Source: Dyadobacter sp. CY261
Lineage (GTDB): Bacteria > Bacteroidota > Bacteroidia > Cytophagales > Spirosomataceae
Assembly: GCF_021440085.1 (NCBI RefSeq)
Contig: NZ_JAKCPW010000014.1
Span: 62,001 to 126,000, forward strand
DNA: 64,000 bases
Direction of reading: 5' to 3'
Shown: positions 36,180-44,824 of the stretch, one piece after another
Numbering within the stretch: the first letter of the stretch is position 1
Layout of the letters: each line of letters begins with the position of its first letter
Notes under the pieces: generated by a model
Told to the model about the DNA's origin: nothing
Databases searched by the model: none
What the model saw: the letters and a program-made list of their open reading frames with translations, nothing else
Translations under genes and position numbers: made by a program

Positions 36180-38258
36180 ATGATGAGAAAAAAAATAGCA
36201 TTAGCGCAATTCGCATGTGGTCTGGCATTCCTGCTATCCGGGTTTCTGCCCCCGGGGCGGCGACCCCCGGGGCTCCGGCCCCCGGGGGGGCGGTTTACAG
36301 CCGAAGCCCGGCTGGATGCCCAGGCGCAGCAAGTCGATGTTTGCATTTATGGTGCCACATCGGCCGGGGTGATAGCGGCTTACACGGCGAAGAAAATGGG
36401 TAAAACAGTCGCATTAATCGAGCCGGGCGGGCATTTGGGAGGCATGACTTCGGGTGGCCTCGGTTACACCGATATTGGTAATAAATACGCAATTACCGGC
36501 CTGTCACGGGACTTTTACCGACGGATTGGCAAGCATTATGGCAAATTCGAGCAATGGACGTTTGAACCGAAGGTAGCGAAGCAGTATTTGCAGCAATACC
36601 TGGATGAGGCGGGCATTAAAGTCATTTACCAAAACAGGGTTATCAGTGCCAACAAGGCTGGTGCGGAGATCAAATCCATTGTTTTGGAGAATAGTCTTAA
36701 GCCCGATTCGAAAACTAACCAGACTATCGCAGCAAAAGTCTTTCTTGACTGTACATACGAAGGTGATCTGATGGCGAAGGCGGGTGTGCGTTACGCTGTC
36801 GGCCGGGAGGGTAACAGCGATTACAACGAAACCATCAATGGTGTGCAGCTCATGAAAGGGCACCAGTTGCCCGACGGTATCGATCCTTACAAAGTAGAAG
36901 GTAAGCCGGAAAGCGGCCTGCTATGGGGCGTGTCGCCAGCCAAACTGGAACCAAACGGCACAGGCGATAAAAAGGTACAGGCCTACAACTACCGGATTTG
37001 CCTCACTTCGGACCCCAACAATATGGTGCCCATTACCAAACCGGAAGGCTACGATCCTGTGCATTACGAGCTCCTCGCCCGCCTGATCGCGAAGCAACCG
37101 GAAAGGAAAACGCTGAATGACTATTTCATCTGGAGTAAAATGCCCAACAACAAAACGGACATTAACAACCGGAACGGCTTTTCGACGGACATGATCGGCA
37201 TGAACTACGAATATCCGGACGCCGATTATAAAAAACGCGAACAGATCATCAAAGCGCATGAGACGTACACCAAAGGCCTGCTCTACTTCTTTGGTCACGA
37301 CCCGCGCGTGCCTGTGGAACTACGCGAATCGATGCTGAAATGGGGTTATCCTAAAGATGAATATGTGAAAACCGGCAACTGGTCGCCACAGCTTTACGTA
37401 CGTGAAGCCCGACGAATGGTCGGGAATTATGTGATGACGCAGGCCAATTGCGAAGGAAAGGAAGTGGTGAAAGATGGCGTCGGAATGGCCGCTTATACGA
37501 TGGATTCGCACAATATTCAGCGCATTGTGGTAAATGGCATGGCAAAAAATGAGGGTAATGTCGAGATCGGCGGTTTCGGGCCTTACCCGATTGCCTATGG
37601 CTCGCTGGTGCCGAAGGAAAAGGAATGCACCAACTTGCTCGTACCTGTGTGCCTCTCCGCGACACATATTGCCTATGGGTCGATTCGCATGGAGCCGGTG
37701 TTTATGGTGCTTGCGCAATCGTCGGCCATTGCAGCCGTGATGGCTATTGACGCCAAAACCAGCATCCAGCGCGTCGATATTGCCAAATTGCAGGCGAAGC
37801 TTAAAGCAGATCCGCTGGTGAACGGCGCGACGCCTGAAATCCTGGTCGATAATGAGGATGTGAAGCAAGTTTCTGTCAAGGGAAGCTGGGAGCCGGTGAA
37901 AAAGGGTGGGTATGGACCTTCATTTTTAACCACGGCGGAAGGCGATAAAAATGGCGGCTCGGTGACTTTTACTCCGGAAATAGCGAAAGCAGGCACTTAC
38001 CAGATCTACGCTTATTTTCCAAAAGTGGCCAAACTGGCTTCTGAAATAAAACTTTCGGTAAAATATGGCAATGAGGTGAAAGACCTGACCGTCCGTGAAA
38101 AAGACATCGTCGTGGAAGGACAAACGTCGGGTGAGTGGTATCACGTCGGCCAGTTCAATCTTCCGAAAGGCAATGCTTCGGCGGTAAATATTTCATCGGA
38201 TGGAGCCAACGGCGCAGTCGTAGCGGATGCTATTCTATTCGTACTCAATTCTAAATAA
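36180..38258 (+). CDS. Secreted FAD-dependent oxidoreductase with golvesin/xanthan-lyase-type C-terminal domain
   Basis: A 692-residue exported flavoprotein. FAD-binding start VDVCIYGATSAGVIAAYTAK and HLGGMTSGGLGYTD, FLDCTYEGDLMAKAGVRYAV, and a terminal flavin loop (SATHIAYGSIRMEPVFMVLA) match the FAD_oxidored group. From about 560 a beta-sandwich follows (EPVKKGGYGPSFLTT to VADAILFVLNS), like the domain of golvesins and xanthan lyases. The signal peptide region is odd: three 15-base GC-rich units insert PPGRR-PPGLR-PPGGR between the hydrophobic core and the likely cleavage site (DAQAQQ). The substrate is unknown; a sugar or uronate of the PUL 2 glycan is likely. It is paralogous to the next gene. 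Confidence 0.82.
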   Translation: MMRKKIALAQFACGLAFLLSGFLPPGRRPPGLRPPGGRFTAEARLDAQAQQVDVCIYGATSAGVIAAYTAKKMGKTVALIEPGGHLGGMTSGGLGYTDIGNKYAITGLSRDFYRRIGKHYGKFEQWTFEPKVAKQYLQQYLDEAGIKVIYQNRVISANKAGAEIKSIVLENSLKPDSKTNQTIAAKVFLDCTYEGDLMAKAGVRYAVGREGNSDYNETINGVQLMKGHQLPDGIDPYKVEGKPESGLLWGVSPAKLEPNGTGDKKVQAYNYRICLTSDPNNMVPITKPEGYDPVHYELLARLIAKQPERKTLNDYFIWSKMPNNKTDINNRNGFSTDMIGMNYEYPDADYKKREQIIKAHETYTKGLLYFFGHDPRVPVELRESMLKWGYPKDEYVKTGNWSPQLYVREARRMVGNYVMTQANCEGKEVVKDGVGMAAYTMDSHNIQRIVVNGMAKNEGNVEIGGFGPYPIAYGSLVPKEKECTNLLVPVCLSATHIAYGSIRMEPVFMVLAQSSAIAAVMAIDAKTSIQRVDIAKLQAKLKADPLVNGATPEILVDNEDVKQVSVKGSWEPVKKGGYGPSFLTTAEGDKNGGSVTFTPEIAKAGTYQIYAYFPKVAKLASEIKLSVKYGNEVKDLTVREKDIVVEGQTSGEWYHVGQFNLPKGNASAVNISSDGANGAVVADAILFVLNSK
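36249..36293. repeat. Three in-frame 15-base GC-rich repeats in a signal-peptide region
   Basis: Units at 36249-36263, 36264-36278 and 36279-36293 each begin CCCCCGGGG and encode PPGRR, PPGLR and PPGGR. The surrounding gene is much less GC-rich, so this looks like a recent in-frame repeat expansion or insertion. Confidence 0.85.
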
Positions 38259-38260
38259 TA

Positions 38261-38412
38261 TGGGACCGACTGCCGACCGCCGACTGCCGACTGCCGACCG
38301 CTGACCGCCGACCGCCGACCGCCGACCGCCGACCGCCGACCGCCGACCATAGACCATAGACCATAGACCATGGACCATGGACAGTCAGCGGTCAGCGGTC
38401 GGCGGTCGATCG
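38261..38412. repeat. Heptamer tandem repeat with inverted arms between two FAD oxidoreductase genes
   Basis: About thirteen GACNGCC-type 7-base units run from 38265, then about five GACCATA or GACCATG units, then the complementary series GTCAGCGGTCAGCGGTCGGC to about 38410. The last part is nearly the reverse complement of part of the first, so the RNA or single strand could fold into a long hairpin. It fills most of the 197-base gap, ending about 45 bases before the next ATG. Confidence 0.9.
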
Positions 38413-38455
38413 TCCCGTCAATACGCAATCTTATAATCCTAAATCAGAATATTGA

Positions 38456-40099
38456 ATGAAAAAATTACTCTTTCTGTGCCTGATCACCATTTCACAAGTC
38501 GGGTTTACGACCTCTTTTGCACAATCTTATGAGGCCGACGTGATCGTTTACGGCGGCACATGTGCGGCGGTTACGGCAGCTGTGCAGGTCATTAAATCCG
38601 GTAAAACGGTGTTGGTAGTGTCGCCCGACAAGCATTTAGGCGGGCTTTCATCCGGCGGCCTTGGTTTTACTGATACGGGTAATAAATCGGTGATCGGCGG
38701 ATTGGCGCGTGAGTTTTATCATCGCGTTTACCTGCATTATGATAAGGCCGAAGGCTGGCATTGGCAGAAAAAAGAAGAATATGGTAACAAAGGCCAGGGA
38801 ACTGTGGCGATGGACGGAGCCGAGCGTACAATGTGGATTTTCGAACCGCACGTGGCGGAGCAGGTTTTTGAAGATTTTGTGAAAGAAAACAATATCAAAA
38901 TCTATCGCGATGAATGGCTCGACCGAGGTAAAACCGGCGTTCAGAAGAACAAAGGTCGGATTACTTCCTTCAAAACACTGAGCGGTAAAACATTCAAAGG
39001 CAAAATGTTCATCGACGCTACTTATGAGGGCGATCTCATGGCTGCCGCGGGCGTGAAATACCATGTAGGTCGCGAAGCCAACAGCGTTTACAACGAAGAA
39101 TGGAACGGCATCCAGGCGGGCGTTTTCCAGCATGGGCATTATTTTAAAAAGAATGTAAGCCCTTATAAAGTGGAAGGCGACCCGAAAAGTGGTCTGCTGC
39201 CTTACGTTTCTGCTGAAAAAATTGGTAAAAACGGCGACGGTGACCACAAGATCCAGGCTTATTGCTTTCGGATGTGCCTTTCATCGCATCCGGAAAACCG
39301 CATTCCCTTCGCCAAACCGGCAGGTTATGATCCGGCGAAATACGAGCTGTTAGCCCGTGTATATAAAGCCGGCTGGACCGAAACTTTTGATAAATACGAT
39401 CCTATCCCCAACCGCAAAACGGATACCAACAACCATGGCCCGTTCAGTACCGACTTCATTGGTCAGAACTACGATTATCCGGATGCGACTTATGAACGCC
39501 GCAAGCAGATCATCAAGGAGCACGAACTATACCAGAAAGGCCTGATGTACTTCCTTGCCAACGACCAGGCGGTACCCGCCGATGTGCGCACCAAAGTGAA
39601 CGAATGGGGCTTGCCGAAAGACGAGTTCAAGGATAACGGTGGCTGGCCACATCAGATTTATGTCCGCGAAGCACGCAGGATGCTTGGCTTGAATGTGATG
39701 ACAGAGAATGAGACATTGGGCAAAAAAGCGGTGGCGCAATCGGTAGGCATGGGCTCCTATTCGCTCGACGCGCACAATGCGCAGCGCTATGTGAAGGAGG
39801 ATGGTTTTGTGCAAAACGAGGGCGACATTGGTGTGCATCCTAAAAACCCTTACGGCATTTCTTACGGTTCGATTGTCCCTAAAAAGGCCGAATGTGAAAA
39901 CCTGCTCGTGCCGGTGTGCGTTTCTGCATCGCATATTGCCTATGGCTCTATCCGCATGGAGCCCGTGTTTATGATCCTGGGTCAGAGCGCCGCGACGGCT
40001 GCTGTTCAGGCGATTGATGCCAAAGTGGCTGTCCAGGATGTGGATTACACAAAATTGAAGGAACAGTTGCTGAAAGACAAACAGAAACTGGAACTTTAA
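38456..40099 (+). CDS. Secreted FAD-dependent oxidoreductase, paralogue without C-terminal beta domain
   Basis: A 547-residue exported flavoprotein with signal peptide (LFLCLITISQVGFTTSFAQ). Its catalytic part parallels the preceding protein: YEADVIVYGGTCAAVTAAVQ, HLGGLSSGGLGFTDTG, FIDATYEGDLMAAAGVKYHV and SASHIAYGSIRMEPVFMILG. It ends at the point where its neighbour continues into the beta-sandwich. Two tandem paralogues suggest substrates that differ in anomer or position, or one working in complex. A repeat-filled gap precedes it and a hairpin separates it from the MFS gene. Confidence 0.85.
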   Translation: MKKLLFLCLITISQVGFTTSFAQSYEADVIVYGGTCAAVTAAVQVIKSGKTVLVVSPDKHLGGLSSGGLGFTDTGNKSVIGGLAREFYHRVYLHYDKAEGWHWQKKEEYGNKGQGTVAMDGAERTMWIFEPHVAEQVFEDFVKENNIKIYRDEWLDRGKTGVQKNKGRITSFKTLSGKTFKGKMFIDATYEGDLMAAAGVKYHVGREANSVYNEEWNGIQAGVFQHGHYFKKNVSPYKVEGDPKSGLLPYVSAEKIGKNGDGDHKIQAYCFRMCLSSHPENRIPFAKPAGYDPAKYELLARVYKAGWTETFDKYDPIPNRKTDTNNHGPFSTDFIGQNYDYPDATYERRKQIIKEHELYQKGLMYFLANDQAVPADVRTKVNEWGLPKDEFKDNGGWPHQIYVREARRMLGLNVMTENETLGKKAVAQSVGMGSYSLDAHNAQRYVKEDGFVQNEGDIGVHPKNPYGISYGSIVPKKAECENLLVPVCVSASHIAYGSIRMEPVFMILGQSAATAAVQAIDAKVAVQDVDYTKLKEQLLKDKQKLEL

Positions 40100-40185
40100 G
40101 CAGGGGCTTGTATATATGAAACCAATGGAGAACCGGTGTCTTGTAAAACAAAACTTTCTCTTTAAATCTTATTAATTTACCAACG

Positions 40186-40211
40186 AATAGCCGGGCTTAT
40201 GTCCGGCTATT
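40186..40211 (+). terminator. Hairpin between the FAD oxidoreductase and MFS genes
   Basis: AATAGCCGG (40186-40194) pairs perfectly with CCGGCTATT (40203-40211), loop 8, followed by TTGCATAAT. It may be a weak terminator or a leader structure 24 bases before the MFS start. Confidence 0.6.
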
Positions 40212-40235
40212 TGCATAATATTGCAAGTTATTCCG

Positions 40236-41498
40236 ATGAAACCCATACAAAACCCAATGTCATCCGTCACAGCAACGCGCTCAGACGCTTCCTATCTTTT
40301 CAGTGCTCCCGTTATAGTCGCTGCCCTTGGTTATTTCGTAGATATTTATGACCTGCTCCTTTTCGGGATCGTCCGGTTGCCAAGTTTGGCTGCATTAGGG
40401 CTTTCCGAGGCCGACATTTCCGTTACCGGGGCCAGTATTCTCAACTGGCAAATGACCGGCCTCCTGATCGGCGGTATCCTGTGGGGTGTTTTGGGAGACA
40501 AGAAGGGGCGGCTTTCCGTGCTTTTCGGCTCCATTATCACTTATTCCCTTGCCAATATAGCTTGTGGTTTTGTGCAGGATGTGACGGTTTACAAGCTGCT
40601 CCGTTTCGTTGCCGGCATTGGTTTGGCAGGTGAGTTGGGAGCCGGCATCACATTGGTTTCCGAGATCCTGCCTAAGCACCTGCGCGCAATTGGTACTTCC
40701 CTGGTGGCGGGTATTGGTTTGCTGGGTGCAGTAGTGGCCTATTTTACGGTCGAGTTTTTCGACTGGCGCTATGCCTATTTCATCGGCGGCGGATTAGGTA
40801 TCTCGCTGCTTTTGCTGCGTATCGGGGTTTTTGAGTCCGGGATTTTTAAAGATATTAAAGACCAGAAACATGTCGAGAAAGGCAACTTTTTTGCATTGTT
40901 TACCAATAAAGACCGGCTATCACGTTACCTCAAATGTATCGGCATCGGCCTTCCCACCTGGTTTGTGATTGGTATCCTTGCCACTTTTAGTAATGAGTTT
41001 GGTAAGGCGCTGGGCATCGGCGAAGCGATCAAGCCGGGGCTTTCCATTATGTGGTGTTATGTGGGCCTTTCGTTGGGGGACCTATGCAGCGGGTTCATCA
41101 GTCACTGGCTCGAATCGCGTAAGAAAGCGGTTTTTTATCTGATGATCTTTACATTGATATGCAGCCTCATTTACCTGTTTGCGGGCATTAAAACCGCTAT
41201 GATGCTTTACACGGTGGCCGCATTGCTGGGTTTTGGTATCGGCTACTGGGCCATGTTCGTCACCATCGGCGCGGAGCAATTTGGTACCAACCTGCGTGCC
41301 ACAGCCGCAACCACAGTGCCGAATATGGTCCGCGGAACGGTAGTAGGAATGACCACATTATTTGCTATTTTTAAAGGTTCTTTTACAGTCATTCAGGCTG
41401 GGGCATTGGTAGGGGTGATCTGTTTTGCTATCGGCCTCTACTGCATCCTGACGATCCCTGAAACGCACGGAAGGGATCTGGACTTTTTGGAAGAGTAG
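40236..41498 (+). CDS. Major facilitator superfamily transporter
   Basis: A 420-residue inner-membrane MFS transporter with about 12 membrane segments. The loop 2-3 signature is GVLGDKKGRLSVLFGS, and VAGIGLAGELGAGITLVSEI carries the acidic/glycine pattern of the metabolite:proton symporter branch, as does GTSLVAGIGLLGAVVAY. Uptake of an organic acid or oxidised sugar is plausible. ATG 40236 is preferred over the TTG at 40221 that opens the frame; ATG 40257 is possible. It lies inside PUL 2 between the FAD oxidoreductases and the GMC dehydrogenase pair. Confidence 0.85.
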   Translation: MKPIQNPMSSVTATRSDASYLFSAPVIVAALGYFVDIYDLLLFGIVRLPSLAALGLSEADISVTGASILNWQMTGLLIGGILWGVLGDKKGRLSVLFGSIITYSLANIACGFVQDVTVYKLLRFVAGIGLAGELGAGITLVSEILPKHLRAIGTSLVAGIGLLGAVVAYFTVEFFDWRYAYFIGGGLGISLLLLRIGVFESGIFKDIKDQKHVEKGNFFALFTNKDRLSRYLKCIGIGLPTWFVIGILATFSNEFGKALGIGEAIKPGLSIMWCYVGLSLGDLCSGFISHWLESRKKAVFYLMIFTLICSLIYLFAGIKTAMMLYTVAALLGFGIGYWAMFVTIGAEQFGTNLRATAATTVPNMVRGTVVGMTTLFAIFKGSFTVIQAGALVGVICFAIGLYCILTIPETHGRDLDFLEE

Positions 41499-41553
41499 CT
41501 TTTTTGTCAAAAGGTATCAATACAGTAACAACGTTTTAAACATAAAATATAAG

Positions 41554-42075
41554 ATGGAAAGACGCGTAGCGCTGAAAAGTATGGCAGTAGCCATGGGCGC
41601 CATGGCGGGTTTGCCTTCCTGGGCATCCGGTTGGAGCAAGAGTGTGGTGGCGAAGGGCGGGTTGCTTTCGGCAGACCAATCCAAAAATCTTACGATGATC
41701 GTCGAAACCATTATCCCCAAAACCGATACACCGGGCGCAGGAGAGCTGGGGGTAGGTGATTTTGTGCAGAAAATGGTGAAGGATTGCTACGACTCAAAAG
41801 CACAGGCCGGCCTGTCGAGCGGTATTTCGAATATCGACGAGCAGAGCGTCCAGCGTTTTGGGAAATCGTATGCGGATGCCAGCAAAGAACAGCGCCTGCA
41901 ACTTCTGCAAGATATTGAAAAAGGGAGCGATGCCGCGCAGAAAGCTTTTTTTAGCATGGTCAAAAACCTCACGATCCAGGGCTATATGACCTCCGAATAC
42001 GTGATGACCAACATTACCCATTACGAAATGATCCCCGCCCGTTATCATGGGTGTGTACCTGTTAAAAAAGGTTGA
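41554..42075 (+). CDS. Gluconate 2-dehydrogenase subunit 3 family protein
   Basis: A 173-residue protein with an RR-containing signal (MERRVALKSMAVAMGAMAGL) suggesting Tat export, followed by the subunit 3 pattern: LTMIVETIIPKTDTPGAGEL, VGDFVQKMVKDCY and a C-terminal YMTSEYVMTNITHYEMIPAR. Such subunits pair with a GMC flavoprotein in gluconate, sorbitol or glucoside 3-dehydrogenases and are needed for its export and assembly. The GMC gene follows at 42171, separated only by a purine/pyrimidine repeat. No cytochrome subunit gene is seen nearby. Confidence 0.88.
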   Translation: MERRVALKSMAVAMGAMAGLPSWASGWSKSVVAKGGLLSADQSKNLTMIVETIIPKTDTPGAGELGVGDFVQKMVKDCYDSKAQAGLSSGISNIDEQSVQRFGKSYADASKEQRLQLLQDIEKGSDAAQKAFFSMVKNLTIQGYMTSEYVMTNITHYEMIPARYHGCVPVKKG

Positions 42076-42077
42076 AC

Positions 42078-42157
42078 GGAGGAAGGGAGGAAAGGGAAAT
42101 TGAGTCATTGATTTTTTATTATCCCCTTCTTCCCCTTCCTACTTCCTCTTTCCTCCC
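42078..42157. repeat. Purine/pyrimidine heptamer-like inverted repeat before the GMC gene
   Basis: The left arm GGAGGAAGGGAGGAAAGGGA (42078-42097) is matched by a pyrimidine right arm at 42123-42157 with units such as TTCCTAC, TTCCTCT and TTCCTCC. It fills the gap between the subunit 3 stop and the GMC start. Its read-through frame produces a false 33-residue N-terminal extension of the GMC protein. Confidence 0.75.
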
Positions 42158-42170
42158 ATTAATCGAAACT

Positions 42171-43883
42171 ATGGCAAATTTTAATATTGATAGTAAAAAA
42201 GCGCGCACCTACGATGCCATTGTAATTGGCTCGGGGATTAGCGGCGGCTGGTCGGCGAAGGAGCTGACTGAGAAGGGATTGAAGACCCTCGTGCTGGAAC
42301 GTGGCCGGGATGTGCAGCATATTAAGGACTATCCCACTACGAACATGATGCCGTGGGAGTTTGAGCACCGCGAGCGGCTTCCCAAAGAGATTGTCGATGC
42401 AAACCCTATTGCGGCCAGTTGCTACAATTTCAAGGAATCGTCCGCACATTTCTTCGCGAAGGATAATGAGCATCCTTATATTCAGGAGAAACCTTTCGAC
42501 TGGATTCGTGGCTATCAGGTAGGCGGAAAATCGTTGCTATGGGCGCGGCAGACGCAGCGTTGGAGCAAGTACGACTTCGAAGGCCCGGCGCGGGACGGTT
42601 TCGCGGTAGAATGGCCGATTGGATATGACGATATTGCGCCATGGTACAGCCATGTGGAGAAATTCGCGGGCATCACCGGTAACAAAGACGGTATCGACAC
42701 GCTGCCTGATGGCGAATTCCTCGTTCCCCACGACCTCAACTGCGTCGAAAAATATTTCAAAGAGCAGGTAGCAAAGCAATACAAAGACCGCCATATCATT
42801 ATCGGCCGTGCAGCGCATATTACCGATCCACAGCAGATCCACCTTGATCAGGGACGTGCCAAATGCCAGCACCGGACTATATGCGAGCGCGGATGCCCGT
42901 TTGGCGGGTATTTCAGTAGTAATGCGTCTACCATTCCATGGGCAATGAAAACCGGCAATATGACGCTCCGTCCGCATTCGGTGGTGCATTCGATCATTTA
43001 CGACGAGAAGAAACAAAAAGCTTCCGGGGTGCGCGTGATCGATGCCAATACCAAGCAGATGATGGAGTTTTATGCCGACATTATTTTCCTGAATGCGGCT
43101 GCATTGAACTCTAACCTCGTTTTGCTGAATTCGATTTCAAACCGTTTTCCCAACGGCCTAGGCAACGACAGCGGTGTTTTAGGTAAATACGTAGCATTCC
43201 ACAACTACCGCGCGACCGTTTCCGGCGAATATGAAGGATTCCTGGATTCGACCACCGACGGCCGTCGCCCAAATAGCGGCTACATTCCGCGTTTCCGCAA
43301 TGTATACAAGCAGGAAACCGACTTCTTAAGAGGATATGCGGCCGGTTTCGGTGCCAACCGGAATACGTATAACGACCGCAGCGGTCTCGGCGAGTCGCTG
43401 AAAGCCGGCTTAGCCGAAACCAAATACGGCAATTGGAGTGTAGGCTCGCACATGATGGGCGAGACGATCCCCAAAGAGAGCAATTACGTAGCCCTCGACA
43501 AAAGTGAAAAAGACCCGTTTGGTATGCCCAAACTGAGGATCTCGGTCGGCTACGACGATAACGACGAGAAGATGGTCAAGGATTATATGGAGCAGGTAAG
43601 CGAGATGTTTACCCAGGCAGGCTTTAAGAATGTGCGATCGAACGATAACCATCGCAAGCCGGGTAACGATATTCACGAAATGGGCGGTGTGCGCATGGGT
43701 AAGGATCCCAAAACGTCGCTCCTCAACAAATGGAACCAGCTCCACCTATGTAAAAACGTATTTGTGACTGACGGAGCCAGCATGACTTCCACATCTACCC
43801 AAAATCCATCGCTCACCTATATGGCATTGTCAGCGCGAGCGGTGGATTACGCCGTGAAACAAATGAAGGCGAAGAATTTGTAA
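42171..43883 (+). CDS. GMC oxidoreductase (large subunit of a gluconate/glucoside dehydrogenase-type pair)
   Basis: A 570-residue GMC flavoprotein. The FAD loop is YDAIVIGSGISGGWSAKELT (about residues 13-32), with VLERGR at the strand end, GGKSLLWARQTQRW of the FAD attachment loop, a cysteine-rich CQHRTICERGCPFGG, and the catalytic His502 (HEMGG) and Asn545 (TQNPSLTYM). It lacks its own signal peptide and probably travels with the Tat-signal subunit 3 encoded upstream. It should oxidise a sugar or sugar acid hydroxyl in the periplasm. ATG 42171 is chosen because the earlier 99 bases lie in repeat DNA. It is the last gene of PUL 2, followed by a strong terminator. Confidence 0.9.
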   Translation: MANFNIDSKKARTYDAIVIGSGISGGWSAKELTEKGLKTLVLERGRDVQHIKDYPTTNMMPWEFEHRERLPKEIVDANPIAASCYNFKESSAHFFAKDNEHPYIQEKPFDWIRGYQVGGKSLLWARQTQRWSKYDFEGPARDGFAVEWPIGYDDIAPWYSHVEKFAGITGNKDGIDTLPDGEFLVPHDLNCVEKYFKEQVAKQYKDRHIIIGRAAHITDPQQIHLDQGRAKCQHRTICERGCPFGGYFSSNASTIPWAMKTGNMTLRPHSVVHSIIYDEKKQKASGVRVIDANTKQMMEFYADIIFLNAAALNSNLVLLNSISNRFPNGLGNDSGVLGKYVAFHNYRATVSGEYEGFLDSTTDGRRPNSGYIPRFRNVYKQETDFLRGYAAGFGANRNTYNDRSGLGESLKAGLAETKYGNWSVGSHMMGETIPKESNYVALDKSEKDPFGMPKLRISVGYDDNDEKMVKDYMEQVSEMFTQAGFKNVRSNDNHRKPGNDIHEMGGVRMGKDPKTSLLNKWNQLHLCKNVFVTDGASMTSTSTQNPSLTYMALSARAVDYAVKQMKAKNL

Positions 43884-43904
43884 CCAAAAATATCTAGTTT
43901 AAGC

Positions 43905-43940
43905 AAAAAGCCGCTGTTCGAAAGGACAGCGGCTTTTTTA
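43905..43940 (+). terminator. Intrinsic terminator after PUL 2
   Basis: AAAAAGCCGCTGT (43905-43917) pairs with ACAGCGGCTTTTT (43926-43938), loop 8, followed by further T. A textbook factor-independent terminator ending PUL 2. Confidence 0.92.
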
Positions 43941-44058
43941 GTTTGCGGTTTGTATTTGTTAAGATATGATTAAAAAAAGTTTTAGTTTTTTTAATTTAAG
44001 AGTAAGGGATTTTAAGTGCAAGAAAGTCTTTTAATTATTACATACGAACAGATACTCA

Positions 44059-44724
44059 ATGCACGATCCTTTGCTTAATCCGGAAACGAAGCGCCCTGGG
44101 CCATTTGTGTCTCCTGTACATGAAGGCAAGGCGCCTGTGAATGAAATCGATTCTGCAACGTTCCTGAAAGCGGCTTTTGAACAGAACCCGGGGAAGGGCC
44201 TCGAATTACTGTTCAAACGGTATTATAACCCGCTATGCAGCCACGCGGTGCGTTTTGTGTATTCCAAACAGATCGCTGAGGACCTGGTGAGCGAGGTGTT
44301 TTTCCAGTTTTATCGCACGAAAGCTTACGAGAACATTACGTCGTCGTACACGAGCTATCTGTTCCGTTCGGTGCGTAACGAATGCTATACGTATATGCGT
44401 AGAGAGTTCGGGAAAATGGACTCGCTTGAAATGAATGAGGAACATTCCATTTCGACCTATCATCAGCAGCCTGACGCGGAAATCCATTATAACAACCTCT
44501 TTCTGAAAGTCAATGAAGTGATCGCGCGGCTGCCGATGCAATGCCAGAAGGTGTTTCTGCTGAGCCGTTTCGAGAACAAAAAATACCATGAGATCGCAGA
44601 AGAGCTGCATATCTCGCCCAAGACAGTCGAAGTGCACATCTCCAAAGCATTGAAGCATCTTCGCACTGCCCTTCATGGCGAATGGATGATATCGGTGTGC
44701 CTCACCATTTTAAGTATCATCTAA
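44059..44724 (+). CDS. ECF RNA polymerase sigma factor of PUL 3
   Basis: A 221-residue ECF sigma factor with an unusual ~40-residue N-terminal extension before sigma2 (LELLFKRYYNPLCSHAVRFV, then EDLVSEVFFQFYR). Sigma4 covers about 150-205 (LPMQCQKVFLLSRFENKKYH with EIAEELHISPKTVEVHISKA). It should serve the FecR/SusC/SusD genes directly downstream. It ends in a hydrophobic tail (MISVCLTILSII). The start at 44059 is the first ATG; a later start is possible. Confidence 0.9.
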   Translation: MHDPLLNPETKRPGPFVSPVHEGKAPVNEIDSATFLKAAFEQNPGKGLELLFKRYYNPLCSHAVRFVYSKQIAEDLVSEVFFQFYRTKAYENITSSYTSYLFRSVRNECYTYMRREFGKMDSLEMNEEHSISTYHQQPDAEIHYNNLFLKVNEVIARLPMQCQKVFLLSRFENKKYHEIAEELHISPKTVEVHISKALKHLRTALHGEWMISVCLTILSII

Positions 44725-44824
44725 GCCGTCCTGGAAGGGAACAACTGGAAGGGAGTCCCTTTGAGAGGACGCCTTGGAAGAATCGCCCCGACATGCCCTC
44801 GTCAACTTTATAAACCGAACAGAA

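Noticed and set aside
36249..36293. True collagen-like domain in the FAD oxidoreductase
   Set aside because: Only three PPGxR units occur, with no longer Gly-X-Y run, and they lie in the export-signal region.
38261..38412. CRISPR array
   Set aside because: The units are only 7 bases, contiguous and without unique spacers; no cas genes are near.
42072..42170. 33-residue N-terminal extension of the GMC oxidoreductase
   Set aside because: It is translated from the purine/pyrimidine repeat and precedes a normal FAD-binding N-terminus at ATG 42171.
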